64,000 bases of DNA from Paralichthys olivaceus (lineage: Eukaryota; Chordata; Actinopteri; Pleuronectiformes; Paralichthyidae). The notes beneath the pieces are model-generated. The model saw only the letters and a program-made list of their open reading frames with translations, was not told where the DNA came from and did not search any database. Below are positions 62,044 to 64,000 of the stretch, in pieces. The position numbers and the translations under genes are program-made. The first letter of the stretch is position 1. Every line of letters begins with the position of its first letter. The stretch covers positions 10,063,580 through 10,127,579 of the forward strand of contig NC_091104.1 in NCBI RefSeq assembly GCF_024713975.1, read 5' to 3'.

Positions 62044-62480
62044 CTCTCGGTTCAAACACAACCATTAAACGTCCAGGACAGACGCACTAATTGAACTGAA
62101 GCTCAACTTCTAACACAAGTTCGCTAAAACAAAATCTTGGAGCTTCCTCGGACAAAACTGTCAACAGATAATATTAAATATGGCCGCCCAGACGTATAAC
62201 TCCGCCCTTATCGAGTTTGCTTGAATAAACGGGCCAATCAAATCGCTGCCGTCAAGGTCGTCAGCCAATGGCGTTGGGGTTGGTTAAACATATACGTGCA
62301 GCACTAATGACCCGCCTCATATGTTATACGTCACTCAAAATCAGACTCTAACTGACCAATGAAATGGCCGTGTCGTGTGAGCAAGGTTGGAGTTCCTGCT
62401 TTTGTAGCCAATCAGGGCAGATCAACATAAAACACACCTCCGTTCACTTTGAACTGGAACGTGCAGACCTTCGCATAAGG
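62044..62480. promoter_or_regulatory. pcnt: pcnt promoter, probably bidirectional, four CCAAT boxes
   Basis: CCAAT occurs at 62234-62238, 62265-62269, 62356-62360 and 62408-62412, all on the plus strand, within 180 bases and with no TATA box. Multiple NF-Y sites are typical of cell-cycle promoters. The plus-strand gene to the right starts within about 0.8 kb, so the region may serve both genes, as the head-to-head C21orf58/PCNT pair does in human. Confidence 0.55.
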
Positions 62481-63176
62481 AATAGTTTCTATGGAAACGG
62501 AACAACCCACAATACTTTACTTATCAATTGACTTTACACAAAGTACAGTGACCAGAAAAGTGACACCTTCACTTTTGCATATTTTTCACAGTTCTAATAT
62601 ATGAATACTATGCAATCCCACATTGGCTCCATCATATTTGTTGCAAGGATAGTTCTTTATGCCACTGGCTTTATATTAGTGGCCGAGGACATGCTGATGA
62701 ATAAGAATCTGAACATCTGAAGTGCCTTAAACCCTATTTACACTTTACTATAACCAATGACAATGAAGTATTTCGTCCAAAACTGTGTCAAAAGATTCAC
62801 GCTGCAGTTATTCAAACCACAACGATTGCAATCATTTGTGTTATTCGTAGGTTACCTTTATTTATCTGTATTTTTCTTACTGACATTAGCACAGCATAAG
62901 CCCAAGTCAGGAATCGTTTTGTTTCTAGTGTTGACCTAATTTCTTTAGGTACTAAGGAACAGCCTATAGGTTGCCATTCATCAATTTATCTATCTATTTA
63001 TTTAGCTGATTTGTCAATAATATTTATTGTCGGAAGATTCACACTCTTCCCTCTCTCTCACATAGAGACGAGCAGGTATGCAAGTCATGGTCAAGTGCCA
63101 GTTGTAAACAAGTGTGTCTCATGGCAACCTCACTCACTCAAACACACAGGCCAACACAAAGTTTGTGTGACTCCAA
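62481..63176. other. gap before the right-hand gene; possible 5' UTR
   Basis: AT-rich. It may contain the non-coding first exon(s) of the plus-strand gene. The segment at about 63060-63191 ends in a good donor (TTTCAG|GTAAAG). No other feature seen. Confidence 0.35.
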
Positions 63177-63917
63177 ATGTCAAGATTTCAGGTAAAGTAA
63201 GCATTTACCTGGATGTCTAGTGTTGTAGCGATTATTGTCAATCCAGTACTACAGCACAAGTTATAATAACAGTTTCTTCCTTTGTGACATTTTGTAGGAT
63301 GGCAGCTCCACAGTTGACCAGATGACAAGACTCAAACTCAGACTACTGGAGAAGGTAGGTGAGAGGATAGCCTGGAATTTACAGGAGGCTATTTTGAGAT
63401 TATATTGAGATTTATAATCAACAACTTCAAGAAACCTTCTTTACTTATATTCCTAGAGACTGGAAAACGAAAAGAACAATATGGATGACAGAGCAGAGTC
63501 TGCACAGTCTGCAAGTAAGATGACAAAGAATTATTTGTGATGAAGAAAGTTGCTCATCATCTTCACTAGCATGAACAGAAACACTTACATAAAAGAAGAA
63601 TTCAATTTATGTTAAATAAGTATTGTACAAAGAAAACATAAAATAATCTTACTGTAAAAGTTAATCTGATAGTAAACTGATGTGATGTTGAAGAAGTCTT
63701 GGGAACTGAAGAAAAGAAAGTAAGTAAGTAAGTGAGCAAGTAAAGGATTTTAAGAAGACACTGCAAAGATAGACGTGGTCGACATGGGTGATGATAAAAT
63801 ATTGCAAGGTTTAGTTTGTGAGAACATGATTTTGTCTGCACAGGGAGTTATGATGGGCATCTGGATGCATTGCACGGTGCAATGAGGCGAAAGCAGGACC
63901 TACTGCAAAGACTGAGG
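63177..63917 (+). CDS. partial gene, probable C21orf58 orthologue (5' end only)
   Basis: Exons 63177-63191 (tentative start ATG, MSRFQ), 63298-63354, 63457-63514 and 63844-63917 have proper acceptors and donors and join in phase. They give DGSSTVDQMTRLKLRLLEK, then RLENEKNNMDDRAESAQ, then YDGHLDALHGAMRRKQDLLQ and RLR, a short helical, charged protein that continues beyond the window. The identity rests on gene order: C21orf58 is the head-to-head neighbour of PCNT in human. I do not know the family sequence well enough to confirm it. Function unknown. The start codon is uncertain, because an in-frame stop lies just upstream and the Kozak context is weak. Confidence 0.55.
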
Positions 63918-64000
63918 GTCAGAACAAATGCTTTTATTTTTGTGTTCCAAGATTATACTTTATACTTTATTTACACATTGCTTCCATTTAAAGACTACAG

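Noticed and set aside
1-64000. tRNA, rRNA, CRISPR, prophage or operon-type features
   Set aside because: No cloverleaf, repeat-spacer array or ribosomal RNA sequence was recognised. The window is spliced vertebrate DNA.

Overview
The window is vertebrate, and almost certainly teleost (probably percomorph), nuclear DNA. Genes are split into many short exons with GT-AG introns and compact introns. CpG-rich promoters sit at gene starts, and dispersed repeats that I recognise from fish genomes are present. No bacterial, viral or CRISPR features are seen. Exon joins were read by eye from splice sites, reading phase and remembered family proteins, so borders may be off by a base or so, especially in pcnt.

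Layout. 1-990: tail of a plus-strand gene lying off the left edge (cdca7 expected from human gene order, unproven). 1405-8208, minus: sp3, a GC-box transcription factor with three C2H2 zinc fingers; promoter 8480-8860. 8870-12200: repeat-rich intergenic DNA. 12219-15960, minus: ola1, an Obg-family ATPase; non-coding exon 1 and promoter at 16253-16420. 16430-18090: intergenic, with an orphan CpG/NRF1/YY1 promoter-like island. 18898-22195, minus: tra2b, an SR-like splicing regulator, with a stop-containing GAA-rich poison exon in intron 1. 23547-29207, minus: senp2, a SUMO protease with an intact His-Asp-Cys triad; promoter 29208-29560. 29577-32088: tandem repeat and AT-rich DNA with one unexplained reading frame. 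32089-62043, minus: pcnt (pericentrin), a giant coiled-coil centrosome scaffold of about 58 coding exons ending in a PACT domain. 62044-62480: multi-CCAAT promoter, probably bidirectional. 63177-right edge, plus: first exons of a gene probably orthologous to human C21orf58.

Gene order joins blocks that are separate in human: (CDCA7)-SP3-OLA1 (2q31), TRA2B/SENP2 (3q27) and C21orf58-PCNT (21q22). The products do not form one pathway. Two are linked by biochemistry: Sp3 carries the IKEEE SUMO-acceptor motif, and SENP2 is a SUMO protease. The most interesting observations are the tra2b poison exon, a probable non-AUG-initiated Sp3 form, an enlarged AKAP9-like N-terminal region in pericentrin, the orphan TISU/NRF1 promoter island, three exon-like reading frames with no gene, and a recurrent GTTAGC/GCTAGC motif cluster at all five gene starts.
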